Assembly: GCF_021502575.1 (NCBI RefSeq)
Contig: NZ_JAKFGN010000002.1
Location: 1,054,001 to 1,118,000 of the forward strand
Direction of reading: 5' to 3'
Source: Bradyrhizobium sp. G127
GTDB taxonomy: Bacteria; Pseudomonadota; Alphaproteobacteria; Rhizobiales; Xanthobacteraceae
DNA length: 64,000 nucleotides
Below, piece by piece: positions 24,939 through 33,618 of this stretch. A model generated the notes under the pieces. The model did no database searches and was not told the origin of the DNA. It saw nothing but the letters and a program-made list of their open reading frames with translations. Position numbers and translations under genes: made by a program. The first letter of the stretch is position 1, and each line of letters opens with the position of its first letter.

Positions 24939-26408
24939 TCAATCACTCTTCAAGAAACAGAACCCCGCGCGCGAATTCGTCGCGCCGGGCGATGTCTGAC
25001 ACGACAGACCCTCGGCGCAGGTCCATGACGAAAAGCTTCGGTCAGGCTGACCACGGGCCTCCGGCATCGTGCACACCGCGCCCCAGCCATTGAAATAGGT
25101 CGTGCCGGCCAGCTCGGCCGCGCGGCGCGGTTGCGGTCTTGCGGAAAATCCACGGGAGAAATCCGGCGGCGCGCCGTCCCGGAACGCCGCCAGAATATCG
25201 CGGCGGCGGTGCTGATCGCCAAAGAAATGCGGCGAGGCCGCCGCGACGACGGCGCCCGGAGCCATTCCCGGCTGCTCCCGGCCCGGAAAATGAAACCCGC
25301 CGATAGAGCGGGTCTGATGACACCCGCTGCATGTGATGTCGTCGAGACGACGCGCGAAGCCTGCGAATGACTGGATATTTTCCAGCTGGGAACTGGCCGA
25401 TGCTTTTGCCAGCGCCGCCACAATGTCATCGTCGGAAAACAATTTCCGCGCGCTCACCTCGGCGTCGGTGTGCGCAGGTGTTGCATTGATGGCGCTTAGC
25501 GCCAGAAAACGATCCGGCAGCACGATGGGGCCGCGATCGAGATCTGCGAAATTGGCAGGCGTCAGCAGCCATTTCCTGAAATCAGCAGCAAGCGTCGCAT
25601 CGGTCAGAAGCCGGTCGACATCGATCTGGTTCTCCAGCGGCGACTCCTCAAACAGTTGCCCCCGTGGATTGAGCCGGAACACTTTCATCAGGTAATCGGC
25701 CCGGCCGTCGAAATCATTGGCGTCGGCAGCTTCGCGCGCGATCTGGATGTTGAGCTCGATGCGGTCGATGGCCTCGGGCGTGATCCATTCCAATGCTCCG
25801 CCCTTGCCGATCAGCATGGCCGCGCGCTCCGCGTTGGCAGGACCGGCGTCGTCAGAATCGAGCCACCGCTTCGCCAGTTCGGCGCAGCTGATGCCGGCGT
25901 TCACAGGCTTGGCCTTCATGACGAGGTTGAATGTCATCGGCAGCCGCGACGGCGGCGCGTCGTTGCTGGTGGAGTCGTGATTGGCGATGGGACGGTAGAT
26001 CAGCCGGATTTCCCCGCAGGTATCGGGCGAGACAAAAGCGCGATCCATCCGATTGACGATTCCCGCCAGATCGAACCGCGTTCCCGGCGTATTGAGCGCA
26101 GCGCGGTCGAACCGATTGGGTTTGCCGGATGCATCCTTGCGATCGACGACATAGCGGTTGAAGTCGCGATCCGTCGCATCGCGCACGATGGTCATCGACG
26201 GCAGCGCGAACAGGTCTGCGCCTGAACTGTTCGGGTCCGCGCCGAGCATACGGGCGAGACTCAGTCCAGACGCATCGAGCGCGCGGAGTATCTCCGGATC
26301 GGTGATCGCCGTGCCGCGCTCCAGAGCCGCGCCATCGCTTCCGGTCGGCAGAACCAGTAGCAATGGCAACAGGCACAACAGCTTTTGCAGAGCAAGACGC
26401 ATTCTCAT
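24939..26408 (-). CDS. Secreted protein with one CxxCH heme-binding motif, function unknown
   Basis: The protein has 489 residues from the ATG at 26408 (MRMRLALQKLLCLLPLLLVL), which gives a clean signal peptide of about 27 residues. The frame is open further upstream but nothing there looks coding. A CSGCH motif at residues 360-364 could attach one c-type heme, and distant His or Met ligands are available. Other segments (TRFDLAGIVNRMDRAF, GEIRLIYRP) match uncharacterised bacterial proteins of similar size. It is not a standard small cytochrome c. A periplasmic electron-transfer or oxidoreductase role is possible but unproven. The MFS gene upstream is on the same strand 110 bases away. Confidence 0.7.
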   Translation of the reverse strand: MRMRLALQKLLCLLPLLLVLPTGSDGAALERGTAITDPEILRALDASGLSLARMLGADPNSSGADLFALPSMTIVRDATDRDFNRYVVDRKDASGKPNRFDRAALNTPGTRFDLAGIVNRMDRAFVSPDTCGEIRLIYRPIANHDSTSNDAPPSRLPMTFNLVMKAKPVNAGISCAELAKRWLDSDDAGPANAERAAMLIGKGGALEWITPEAIDRIELNIQIAREAADANDFDGRADYLMKVFRLNPRGQLFEESPLENQIDVDRLLTDATLAADFRKWLLTPANFADLDRGPIVLPDRFLALSAINATPAHTDAEVSARKLFSDDDIVAALAKASASSQLENIQSFAGFARRLDDITCSGCHQTRSIGGFHFPGREQPGMAPGAVVAAASPHFFGDQHRRRDILAAFRDGAPPDFSRGFSARPQPRRAAELAGTTYFNGWGAVCTMPEARGQPDRSFSSWTCAEGLSCQTSPGATNSRAGFCFLKSD

Positions 26409-26518
26409 GGCAGACTTTGTCCAACGCCGCTCACCGTTTGCCAAGTCAAAGGATGGAGAGCGGCGGAACGCGATGCCTGAAAATAAATTCTGGTGTCCGG
26501 AATAAACTGGAACGGCCC

Positions 26519-27805
26519 CTAGACCGGCACATTGGCGGGGTTCTCGCCCTGCCGCCATTTGCGCAGGCGCGCCACCGCGATGAACAGCAGCGCCGCGCCG
26601 GCCAGCGCCCAGCACAGCACCGGCGTCCATTGCAGCAATGCCTCATAGGCGGAATTGCGGGACAACCCGCCCGCCACCGTGGCGATGCGCGTGAACGTCG
26701 CCAACGCGATCGCCGAGAACATCAGGCCGAGCACCTTGCCCTCCGCGCCGCCGCTGACCGCAATGGCTGCCGCGACCGCGCTCATCAGGATACAACCCCA
26801 CGCCGCACCGGCCATGAACTGCATAACGATCATGGTGTTCAGGCCGCCCGCATTCTCCATGCCGAACACCGCCCCCGCTCCCAATAATCCCGCGCAGCCG
26901 ATCACCAGCAATCCGCCAAGGCGGCGCGTGATGAAACTCGCCGGAAACATCGCGATGTTGAAGCCGATCCAGTACACCGGCATCAGCCATTGCAGGTCGG
27001 GCTGCTTGGCGAAGCGCAGGAACAGCGGCGCGCTGTTGATGCTGAAGTGCAGCTGATAGCCGAGCGCAAGCACGAGCATCGCCACGATGAAGATCAGCGC
27101 CAGCGCGCCGTAGGATTTCGGCACCGTGACCGGCGCGCGTTCCGGTGCGCTCAGCCTGCCCTCGCGCAACCGGCGCTCGATCCATGACATCGACAGCGCG
27201 GTGAGCAGCAGCACTATGGTCGACACCACGAAGGGAATCCGCGGATCGTGACTGCGCAGCACGACGCCGAGATAGGGTGAGACCGCGCCGGCAATGCCGT
27301 AACCCAGCATCACGAGACACGACAGCATCGGAATCGACGGCCGCGCCGCAAATTTTCCAAGCAGGGCCAGCGGCGGCGCGCGCAGCGCCGAGGATGTCAC
27401 GGCCCATACCAGCGTGAGCGCAATCAGCGCGATCTTCGCGTTGGGGCCGAGGTCCGCGACAAACGGCAGCGCCACGAAAGCCGCACAGGATACGACCGTG
27501 AGCCAGATGACGATGCGGCTGAGCCGTCCGACAATCGGCGTCATGCGGTCGGCGGCGATGCCCATCAGCGTATCGGTGATGGTGAAGACCGCCTGATCGA
27601 CCAGCAGGATGATGATGACGGCGGTGGCCGGAAGGCCGACCTTGGCGGCGAGCTGCGGCAGGTAGACGACATAGACCGTCCAGCCCAGCGTGAAGAACAG
27701 TTGCAGCAGCGCAAGATAGACGCCGACCTTGCCGGTGGAGGCCGAGCCACCCGCAGCGGGCACATCGTCAAGCCTGGCCCGCTCCGCCGCCTTTGTCTCG
27801 CTCAT
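26519..27805 (-). CDS. MFS transporter
   Basis: This 428-residue membrane protein has about 12 hydrophobic segments and a hydrophilic lead of 25 residues. The loop between helices 2 and 3 contains LMGIAADRMTPIVGRLSR, a looser form of the MFS motif GxxxDRxGRR. A long central cytoplasmic loop (ERRLREGRLSAPERAPVT, about residues 214-235) divides the two halves. The ATG at 27805 was chosen because GAGGTGG lies just upstream; a GTG six bases earlier is possible. The substrate is unknown. It is divergent from a small gene at 28101. Confidence 0.85.
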   Translation of the reverse strand: MSETKAAERARLDDVPAAGGSASTGKVGVYLALLQLFFTLGWTVYVVYLPQLAAKVGLPATAVIIILLVDQAVFTITDTLMGIAADRMTPIVGRLSRIVIWLTVVSCAAFVALPFVADLGPNAKIALIALTLVWAVTSSALRAPPLALLGKFAARPSIPMLSCLVMLGYGIAGAVSPYLGVVLRSHDPRIPFVVSTIVLLLTALSMSWIERRLREGRLSAPERAPVTVPKSYGALALIFIVAMLVLALGYQLHFSINSAPLFLRFAKQPDLQWLMPVYWIGFNIAMFPASFITRRLGGLLVIGCAGLLGAGAVFGMENAGGLNTMIVMQFMAGAAWGCILMSAVAAAIAVSGGAEGKVLGLMFSAIALATFTRIATVAGGLSRNSAYEALLQWTPVLCWALAGAALLFIAVARLRKWRQGENPANVPV

Positions 27806-28041
27806 GTCCACCTCAGCCCTGCGTTGCCTTCAAGAATAACCGACGACCCCGTCCCCGCAAGCCGCGGCGGCGCTGCGTCATTTTGGTTAGACAGCGCGGC
27901 AGCGGATCGGGTTCAGCGGGAAATTTCTCCGGCGCGCCAAGGCGTTGAGCCGCGAATCAGTCTCCGGTGGAAAAGTTTCGCGACGAGCAGCGTCCGGGTG
28001 AACGATCCGCTAACATCGGCGTTGGTGACTGCAAGGACGAC

Positions 28042-28086
28042 CTGACCAAGCCAGACTTGACCAGGGCAGACTTGATCAAGGCAGAC
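28042..28086. repeat. Three tandem copies of a 15-base unit
   Basis: The units are CTGACCAAGCCAGAC, TTGACCAGGGCAGAC and TTGATCAAGGCAGAC, placed head to tail. Each differs from the next at two or three positions. The array ends 14 bases before the start of the small gene at 28101. It could be a regulator-binding array or a slippage product. Confidence 0.75.
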
Positions 28087-28100
28087 ACAGGAGCCGGGTC

Positions 28101-28382
28101 ATGACGACGGCCAAAGCAGCGCCCCCGATTGTCTCGTTCGACGAGCAGATCAAGCACGCCCGCGAACTCGTGGTCGAAGGGCACCGCCTGCTTCATGTCG
28201 CCAATCGCGATCTCAAGGCCGGGCGGAACGTGGTGCGGCGCACGCAGAAACTGCTCTCGGATACCGAAAGCGTCTTTCGCGCCAAGCGCCGCCTTCAGGC
28301 CAGCACCGGATCGATCGGGCTTGGCGGCACGCCGCCCGCCTCGATCGCCTCCCCGGCGGCGAGACAGAGATCTTCCCTGTAA
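28101..28382 (+). CDS. Small protein of unknown function
   Basis: The frame encodes 93 residues from an ATG preceded by AGGAG at good spacing. The first 65 residues (SFDEQIKHARELVVEGHRLL and onward) look like a charged helical protein; no signal peptide or membrane span is seen. The last 29 residues lie antisense to the end of the convergent amidase gene (28295-28382), which makes this tail doubtful. No family was recognised. A good ribosome site and proper codon usage argue for a real gene; the overlap argues against it. Confidence 0.45.
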   Translation: MTTAKAAPPIVSFDEQIKHARELVVEGHRLLHVANRDLKAGRNVVRRTQKLLSDTESVFRAKRRLQASTGSIGLGGTPPASIASPAARQRSSL

Positions 28383-29698
28383 CGTCCCGCCACGATCTGC
28401 ACGCCCACCGGCGAACGACCGGCCATTCCCGTCGAGACTGTCAGTCCCGGCATGCCGATGAACGGCAGCGCAATCTGCGGCATCTGCGCCCGCCACACCC
28501 GGCGGAAGGACGCGTCGTCCTTCAGATCCAGTTGCCATGAAAACGGCAGTTCGCCGCACGGCGGCATCACGATCACCGCATAGGTGTCGAAGAACATCTC
28601 CCATGCGCGAACCAGCGTCGCGCGGCGGGTCAGCATCTTCGAGAACGCGGCAAAGTCGAGCGCACGCGCGGTTGTCTCATGGCCGCGCAACACGGCCAGC
28701 GCGCCGGGATCGCCTTCGCGTTCCGCGGCATCGCGCATCGCGTCGTAGCCGTCCGCCAGCCAGAACTTGACCTGCAAATCCGCCGCTTCCTCGAACGGCG
28801 GAATTTCGGTGATCTCCTCGACGGTCCACCCTGCCCGCTCCAGCCGCTTGCCGGCATCGGCCACCGCATCGCTGACCTCCCTGACGGTCTCGAGGCCGCC
28901 CGGACGCAGGCAGATCGCCGCGCGCTTTGGCCGGGGCGGCCCTTCCAGCGGCGCGGGCACCCACCAGGGATCGCGCACATCGCGCTGCGCCATCGCATGT
29001 AGCGCCAGCCGCACATCGGCGACGGTGCGGGCAATCGGACCGGAGACCGCCGTGATCTGCGGGCCGATCGGCCGTTCGGGCGACGATGCATTGAATGCCG
29101 GAATGCGCCCGATGGTCGGGCGCAGGCCGTGAATGCCGCAGGCATAGGCCGGATAGCGGATCGAACCGGCGATGTCGGTGCCGTGGGCGACGTGGCCGAT
29201 GCCCGAGGTCACCGCCGCCGCCGCGCCGCCTGAGGAACCGCCCGGCGTGATCGAAGGATCGCGCGGGTTTTTCGTATCGCCATGCAACAAATTCGTCGTG
29301 AACCAGCGATAGGAAAATGCCGGCGTGTTGGTGCGGCCGACGATGACGGCCCCGGCCTTGCGCAGATTGTCCACCACCGGGCTGTTCGACTGCGCCACAA
29401 GGTCACGCTGTAGCCGGACGCCGTTCGTGGTAGCGAATCCGGCCTGATCGACGTTGACCTTCACGGTGATCGGCACGCCCCCGAGCGTGCCGGGATCCTC
29501 GCCCTTCGCAAGCACGGCATCGACGGCATCAGCCTGCGCCAGCGTTTCCTCGGGCCGATGATCGACCACCGCGTTGATCGCGGGGTTCACCGCATTCAAC
29601 CGGTCGAGCGCGGCGGACGCGGCTTCCCGCGCCGACAGTTTCCGTGACCGGATGTGCGACGCAAGTTCAGTAGCCGAGAGACGCCAGATGTCGTTCAT
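28295..29698 (-). CDS. Amidase signature family hydrolase
   Basis: The 467-residue enzyme has the Ser-cisSer-Lys triad of the family: Lys80 in VPITVKVN, Ser155/156 in TPGGSSGG and the nucleophile Ser179 in GTDIAGSIRYPA. PSITPGGSSGGAAAAV is the family's glycine-rich segment. It hydrolyses a C-N amide bond; natural substrates of this group include aliphatic and aromatic amides. There is no GatB or GatC nearby, so it is not a tRNA amidotransferase subunit. It is cytosolic and has no neighbour that tells the substrate. Its end overlaps a small convergent frame. Confidence 0.9.
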   Translation of the reverse strand: MNDIWRLSATELASHIRSRKLSAREAASAALDRLNAVNPAINAVVDHRPEETLAQADAVDAVLAKGEDPGTLGGVPITVKVNVDQAGFATTNGVRLQRDLVAQSNSPVVDNLRKAGAVIVGRTNTPAFSYRWFTTNLLHGDTKNPRDPSITPGGSSGGAAAAVTSGIGHVAHGTDIAGSIRYPAYACGIHGLRPTIGRIPAFNASSPERPIGPQITAVSGPIARTVADVRLALHAMAQRDVRDPWWVPAPLEGPPRPKRAAICLRPGGLETVREVSDAVADAGKRLERAGWTVEEITEIPPFEEAADLQVKFWLADGYDAMRDAAEREGDPGALAVLRGHETTARALDFAAFSKMLTRRATLVRAWEMFFDTYAVIVMPPCGELPFSWQLDLKDDASFRRVWRAQMPQIALPFIGMPGLTVSTGMAGRSPVGVQIVAGRYREDLCLAAGEAIEAGGVPPSPIDPVLA

Positions 29699-29854
29699 TG
29701 CAAGTCCTGTCCCAATGCGGTTGCCGCTTCATCGCCGCGGCCGTTATAGTAGCGGCGAAACGCTCTCGCTCAATGGCTGCAAATCAATTTCCGGAGTCCG
29801 GGCGCATGCCGCGCCTGCCATCAGGATTTTATTCGAACCGTCAGGATTCCGACC

Positions 29855-30217
29855 ATGAAGACGATCGTTATATCCGCCATCGCCGCCATCTTTGTCGGCG
29901 CCACCGGCACAGCCCTCGCCGCTGAGCCCGGCGACAAGGTCAAGATCTCCATCGAGAAGTGGCGCAAGCCCGGTACCAACAATATCGGCACCGCCGACAT
30001 CACCGTCACCAATGACAATGATTTCGCGGTAAAGGACATCCGCGTGAAGTGCGATTACATGTCCAAGACCGGCGGCCGCAAGATCGAGACCGACCAGCGG
30101 CTGGCTCTTACGGTCAAGGCGAAGACCTCCAAGCTGTTCAAGAAGACCAAGTTTCCGTTCATCGACCAGGAGGCCGCCGAAGGATCGTGCAAGGTCAGCG
30201 GCGCGACGCAGAGTTAG
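29855..30217 (+). CDS. Small secreted protein of unknown function
   Basis: This 120-residue precursor has a signal peptide of about 22 residues (ending TALA). The mature part is basic and rich in beta-type segments: KVKISIEKWRKPGTNNIGTADITV, with an Asn/Asp-rich TNDNDFAVKDIRVKCDY. Two cysteines (in KCDY and SCKVS) could form a disulfide, as expected in the periplasm. No domain was recognised. It is transcribed between two convergent genes and has a palindromic repeat just past its stop. Confidence 0.7.
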   Translation: MKTIVISAIAAIFVGATGTALAAEPGDKVKISIEKWRKPGTNNIGTADITVTNDNDFAVKDIRVKCDYMSKTGGRKIETDQRLALTVKAKTSKLFKKTKFPFIDQEAAEGSCKVSGATQS

Positions 30218-30233
30218 CAACACGCTTCTTGCT

Positions 30234-30343
30234 GTCATCCTTCGAGGCTCGCCGGAGACGGCTCGCACCTCGGGATGACGTTCTTGGCGTCGCCGTCACT
30301 CTGAGGTGCCGTAGCGAAGCGAAGGCCTCGAAGAGCGGCGGCG
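30234..30343. repeat. GTCATCC...GGATGAC hairpin and GAGGTGCCG repeat (family C, copy 1)
   Basis: The main stem has GTCATCC pairing with GGATGAC and CGAGG with CCTCG (30234-30279). It is followed by TGAGGTGCCGTAGCGAAGCG. The latter is shared, with one change, by the element at 41354. It lies between convergent genes (the small secreted protein and TctA), in a good place for transcription termination on both strands. Confidence 0.7.
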
Positions 30344-30358
30344 CCACGCTAACAATTC

Positions 30359-31870
30359 TTACGCCCTTGCCGGGCTCGGCTTCCGTCCGAACATTTCAAA
30401 CACCCTGTCGATCAGCGGCCAGAACAGCAGCACGATAGCGAGCGTGGTGATCGAGCCGACCAGGCCGTTCGACCAGAACACTTTCACCGTACCCCCCGAG
30501 CCGATCATCGCGAGGCGGAACGCATCCTCGGCGCGACTTCCGAGCACCAGCGCCAGCGTGAACGGCGCCAGCGGAATGCCGATCTTCTTGAAGACATAGC
30601 CGACCACGCCGAACACCAGCATCAGCCAGATGTCGAACATCGCGTTCTGGATGGCATAGGCGCCGATGGCGCAGGACACCACGATCATCGGCGCGATCGC
30701 CGCAAACGGCACCCGCAGGATCGACGCGAAGATCGGCACGGTGGTGAGGACCAGCACGAGGCCGACGACGTTGCCGAGATACATCGACGCGATCAGGCCC
30801 CAGACGAAATCCTTGTGCTCGACGAACAGCAGCGGCCCGGGATTGAGTCCCCATACCATCAGGCCGCCGAGCAGGATCGCGGCGGTACCGGAGCCGGGAA
30901 TGCCCAGCGCCAGCATCGGCAGCAGCGCCGCGGTGCCAGAGGCATGCGCGGCGGTCTCCGGTGCGAACACGCCTTCGATGCGGCCCTTGCCGAACGATTC
31001 CTTGTCCTTGGAAAAACGCTTGGCAAGGTTGTAGCCCATGAACGACGCAGCAATCGCGCCGCCGGGCGTAATGCCGAGCCAGCAGCCGATCACCGACGAG
31101 CGAACCAGCGTCGCCCAGTATTTCGGCAGATCCTTCCAGACGTTCCAGACCGTGCGCAGGCTGATGCGCGCCGCATGACCGCGCAGCGCCAGCCGCTCTT
31201 CCATGGTCAGCAGGATTTCGCTGATGCCGAACAGGCCGATCACCGCGACGAGGAAATTGACGCCGCGCATCAGGTCGGACGACTCGAATGTCATGCGCAA
31301 CTGGCCCGAGACGGTGTCGAGGCCGACGCCCGCCAGCAGCAGCCCGAGCGCCATCGAGATGACGGTCTTGTGCTTGGCCTCGCGGCCAAGGCCGACGAAC
31401 GAACAGAACGTCAGCAGGTAAACCGAGAAGAATTCCGGCGGCCCGAATTTCAGCGCGAAACCTGCGATGCTCGGCGCGAGAAACGTGATCAGCATCACGG
31501 CGACCAGCGAACCGATGAAGGATGAGGTGAATGCGGCGGTCAGCGCCTCTGCGGCCTTGCCCTGCTGCGCCATCGGATAGCCGTCGAAGGTGGTGGCGAC
31601 CGACCATGCCTCGCCGGGAATGTTGAACAGGATCGAGGTGATCGCGCCGCCGAACAGCGCGCCCCAGTAGATGCAGGACAGCATGACGATGGCCGAGGTC
31701 GGGTCCATCGTGAAGGTCAGCGGCAGCAGGATCGCAACGCCATTGGGGCCGCCGAGCCCCGGCAGCACGCCGACGAAGATGCCGAGCACCAGCCCGACCA
31801 TCATCAGCGCCATGATCTTCCAGGTGAAAAGAACCGCGAAGCCGTGAAACAACAGACCGAGTGCTTCCAT
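30359..31870 (-). CDS. Tripartite tricarboxylate transporter large permease, TctA family
   Basis: The 503-residue inner-membrane protein with about 12 spans has the TctA motifs GVLPGLGGPNGVAILLPLTF near residues 34-53 and LPMLALGIPGSGTAAILLGGLM near 315-340, the two inverted-repeat ligand loops. With TctB and TctC it makes a binding-protein-dependent secondary importer for organic acids. It is last in the arm: aminotransferase, TctC, TctB, TctA. It starts 21 bases after tctB. The substrate is not deducible; tricarboxylates, dicarboxylates and many other carboxylates use this family. Confidence 0.93.
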   Translation of the reverse strand: MEALGLLFHGFAVLFTWKIMALMMVGLVLGIFVGVLPGLGGPNGVAILLPLTFTMDPTSAIVMLSCIYWGALFGGAITSILFNIPGEAWSVATTFDGYPMAQQGKAAEALTAAFTSSFIGSLVAVMLITFLAPSIAGFALKFGPPEFFSVYLLTFCSFVGLGREAKHKTVISMALGLLLAGVGLDTVSGQLRMTFESSDLMRGVNFLVAVIGLFGISEILLTMEERLALRGHAARISLRTVWNVWKDLPKYWATLVRSSVIGCWLGITPGGAIAASFMGYNLAKRFSKDKESFGKGRIEGVFAPETAAHASGTAALLPMLALGIPGSGTAAILLGGLMVWGLNPGPLLFVEHKDFVWGLIASMYLGNVVGLVLVLTTVPIFASILRVPFAAIAPMIVVSCAIGAYAIQNAMFDIWLMLVFGVVGYVFKKIGIPLAPFTLALVLGSRAEDAFRLAMIGSGGTVKVFWSNGLVGSITTLAIVLLFWPLIDRVFEMFGRKPSPARA

Positions 31871-31891
31871 GATCGTATCCCCGGTCCCGGC

Positions 31892-32434
31892 CTAGCGTCC
31901 GAAGACCGCTTCAAGCGGTCCCTTCGGCATGATGACGTCGAAGGCGACATCGAACGTCACGAACATGATCGCAACGAAAATGAATGCGGTGAGCAGCGAT
32001 TTCCACCACGCGATCTTGCCGATGATCGACATGAAGCCCGCGATCAGCAGGAAGCTCGCAACATAAAGCCCGAGCCACTGCATCGCGAGGCAAAACAGCA
32101 GCGTGGGCACGAACACCTGCAAGACGCGGCGCAACTGCGCGCGGGTGACGAAGGTTTCCAGTCCTTCGCTGCGCTTGATCGCGACGCTGGCAAGCCCATA
32201 GAGCGCCGCGCCGCCGAGGATCACCGACAGATAGAACGGGAAATAGCCGGCCTGCGGCCCCGTGGAATCCCACGACGCGCCGGTGCGCCAGTTGTCCCAG
32301 CCGAGTACCACCGCGAGCACGAACAGCAGCGCCATGACCGCCATCTCGACGGTGCGGTTATTGGTGATGGCAGGCGAGTTCTCATCCGGCGCAGTCGGAT
32401 CCTCGACGACGATTTCGATATCTGAATTGGCCAT
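31892..32434 (-). CDS. Tripartite tricarboxylate transporter small permease, TctB family
   Basis: The protein has 180 residues and four or five hydrophobic segments, the usual TctB size. After a 25-residue cytoplasmic lead comes NRTVEMAVMALLFVLAVVLG, then GPQAGYFPFYLSVILGGAALY, in which the GYFP motif is the usual TctB signature. It sits between tctC and tctA. A strong hairpin precedes the gene and may dampen its expression relative to TctC. Confidence 0.92.
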   Translation of the reverse strand: MANSDIEIVVEDPTAPDENSPAITNNRTVEMAVMALLFVLAVVLGWDNWRTGASWDSTGPQAGYFPFYLSVILGGAALYGLASVAIKRSEGLETFVTRAQLRRVLQVFVPTLLFCLAMQWLGLYVASFLLIAGFMSIIGKIAWWKSLLTAFIFVAIMFVTFDVAFDVIMPKGPLEAVFGR

Positions 32435-32471
32435 CTCGGAATCCGCCGGCGAAATTACAGGAAGGAAGTAA

Positions 32472-32507
32472 AATCTGACGCCATCTCTTGGACGATGGCG
32501 CCAGATT
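32472..32507 (-). terminator. Hairpin between tctC and tctB (attenuator or partial terminator)
   Basis: The arms AATCTGACGCCATC (32472-32485) and GATGGCGCCAGATT (32494-32507) leave an 8-base loop. In the RNA read leftwards all 14 pairs can form, with one G-U wobble. A short U-rich stretch (UUUUACUUCC) follows. It lies 13 bases past the tctC stop and about 40 bases before the tctB start. It would stabilise the binding-protein message and reduce read-through into the permeases, as known in other binding-protein operons. Confidence 0.75.
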
Positions 32508-32520
32508 CCCCAGGACGAGG

Positions 32521-33504
32521 TTAGTTTGCGACGAAGCCTGCTTCGGTCATGAGCGATTTGTTCAGGGCATCGTCCTCTTCAAGGAACTTGAGCATATCTT
32601 TTCCGGTCATGAAGACCGGTTTCAGAGCCTGCTTCTCCATGTAGTCCTTGTATTCCGGCGTCTCGGTAATCTTCTTGGACAGGTCGACGTAGAAAGCGAC
32701 CTGATCCGGCGTTGCCTTGCCGGGCAGGAACAGGGCGCGCAGCATCAGGTACTGCATGTCGAGGCCCTCTTCCTTGCAGGTCGGGATGTCGTTCCACGAC
32801 TGCGTCTCGGTGACCTTGGTCTTGTATGCAATGCGTTCCTTGTCGAACAGGCACAGCGCGCGAACCTGTCCGGCGCGCCACACTTCGAGATTCTCCGACG
32901 GGTTGTTGACGTTGGATTCGATGTGGTTGCCGACGAGCTGCGTCGCCGCCTCGCCGCCCGACTTGTAGGGCAGGTAGGAAAACTTCGCGCCGGTCTTCTT
33001 TTCCATGAAGACGGTGAGAACATGGTCCTCGCGCTTGGAGCCGGTGCCGCCCATTTTGTACGGCGAACCGGACGCCTTGGCTGCCGCGATAAAGTCCTTC
33101 ACGGTCTTCGGACCCGCAGCGTTGTCCCACAGCACGAACTGGTCCATCGCGATCACCGAGACCGGCGAGAGATCGCGCCAGTTGAACGGGATCTTCGCCG
33201 ACAGCGGCAGCATGTAGATCAGCGAATAGGCGATCAGCAGCTTGTTGGGATCGCCGTCGCTGGCCTTCATGTACATCAGCGCTTCCGCGCCGGACGCACC
33301 GCCCTTCAGCGAAACGATGACGGGCTGCTTCATCAGATTGTTCTTCTGGATCGCAGCCTGCATCATGCGCGCCATCTGGTCCGACGCACCGCCGGCGCCG
33401 GCGGCGACGACGATTTCAACCGGCTTGGCCGGCTCCCAGGCGAGCGCCGGCGCGCTGGTTGCCATCAGTGCAAGCACACTCGTGGCCTTGATGAGAGTCT
33501 TCAT
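32521..33504 (-). CDS. Tripartite tricarboxylate transporter substrate-binding protein, TctC/Bug family
   Basis: The 327-residue precursor has a signal peptide ending PALA at residue 22. The mature start WEPAKPVEIVVAAGAGGASDQMARMM is the Bug-family opening, with its glycine-rich ligand loop, and VIVSLKGGASGAEALMYMK follows. It delivers its ligand to TctAB. It lies 114 bases after the aminotransferase and before the attenuator-like hairpin. Bug receptors are highly duplicated in soil bacteria and their ligands are mostly unknown, so only the class is certain. Confidence 0.93.
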   Translation of the reverse strand: MKTLIKATSVLALMATSAPALAWEPAKPVEIVVAAGAGGASDQMARMMQAAIQKNNLMKQPVIVSLKGGASGAEALMYMKASDGDPNKLLIAYSLIYMLPLSAKIPFNWRDLSPVSVIAMDQFVLWDNAAGPKTVKDFIAAAKASGSPYKMGGTGSKREDHVLTVFMEKKTGAKFSYLPYKSGGEAATQLVGNHIESNVNNPSENLEVWRAGQVRALCLFDKERIAYKTKVTETQSWNDIPTCKEEGLDMQYLMLRALFLPGKATPDQVAFYVDLSKKITETPEYKDYMEKQALKPVFMTGKDMLKFLEEDDALNKSLMTEAGFVAN

Positions 33505-33618
33505 GCGGTCTTCTCCCTGTGTCTCTTTTAAATCCGGTCTGGCCGGACCTTGTTGAGTGCTCCGCTATGCTGCGGATTTTGAAGTCGGTATCAATGGCCG
33601 GCGATCACCGCCGCGGCG

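Noticed and set aside
27957-28604. A minus-strand frame whose tail shows a repeated ALIK/ALVK/GLVR pattern, like a pentapeptide-repeat protein
   Set aside because: The pattern is only the translation of the 15-base DNA repeat, and most of the frame is a shadow of the amidase gene in another frame.
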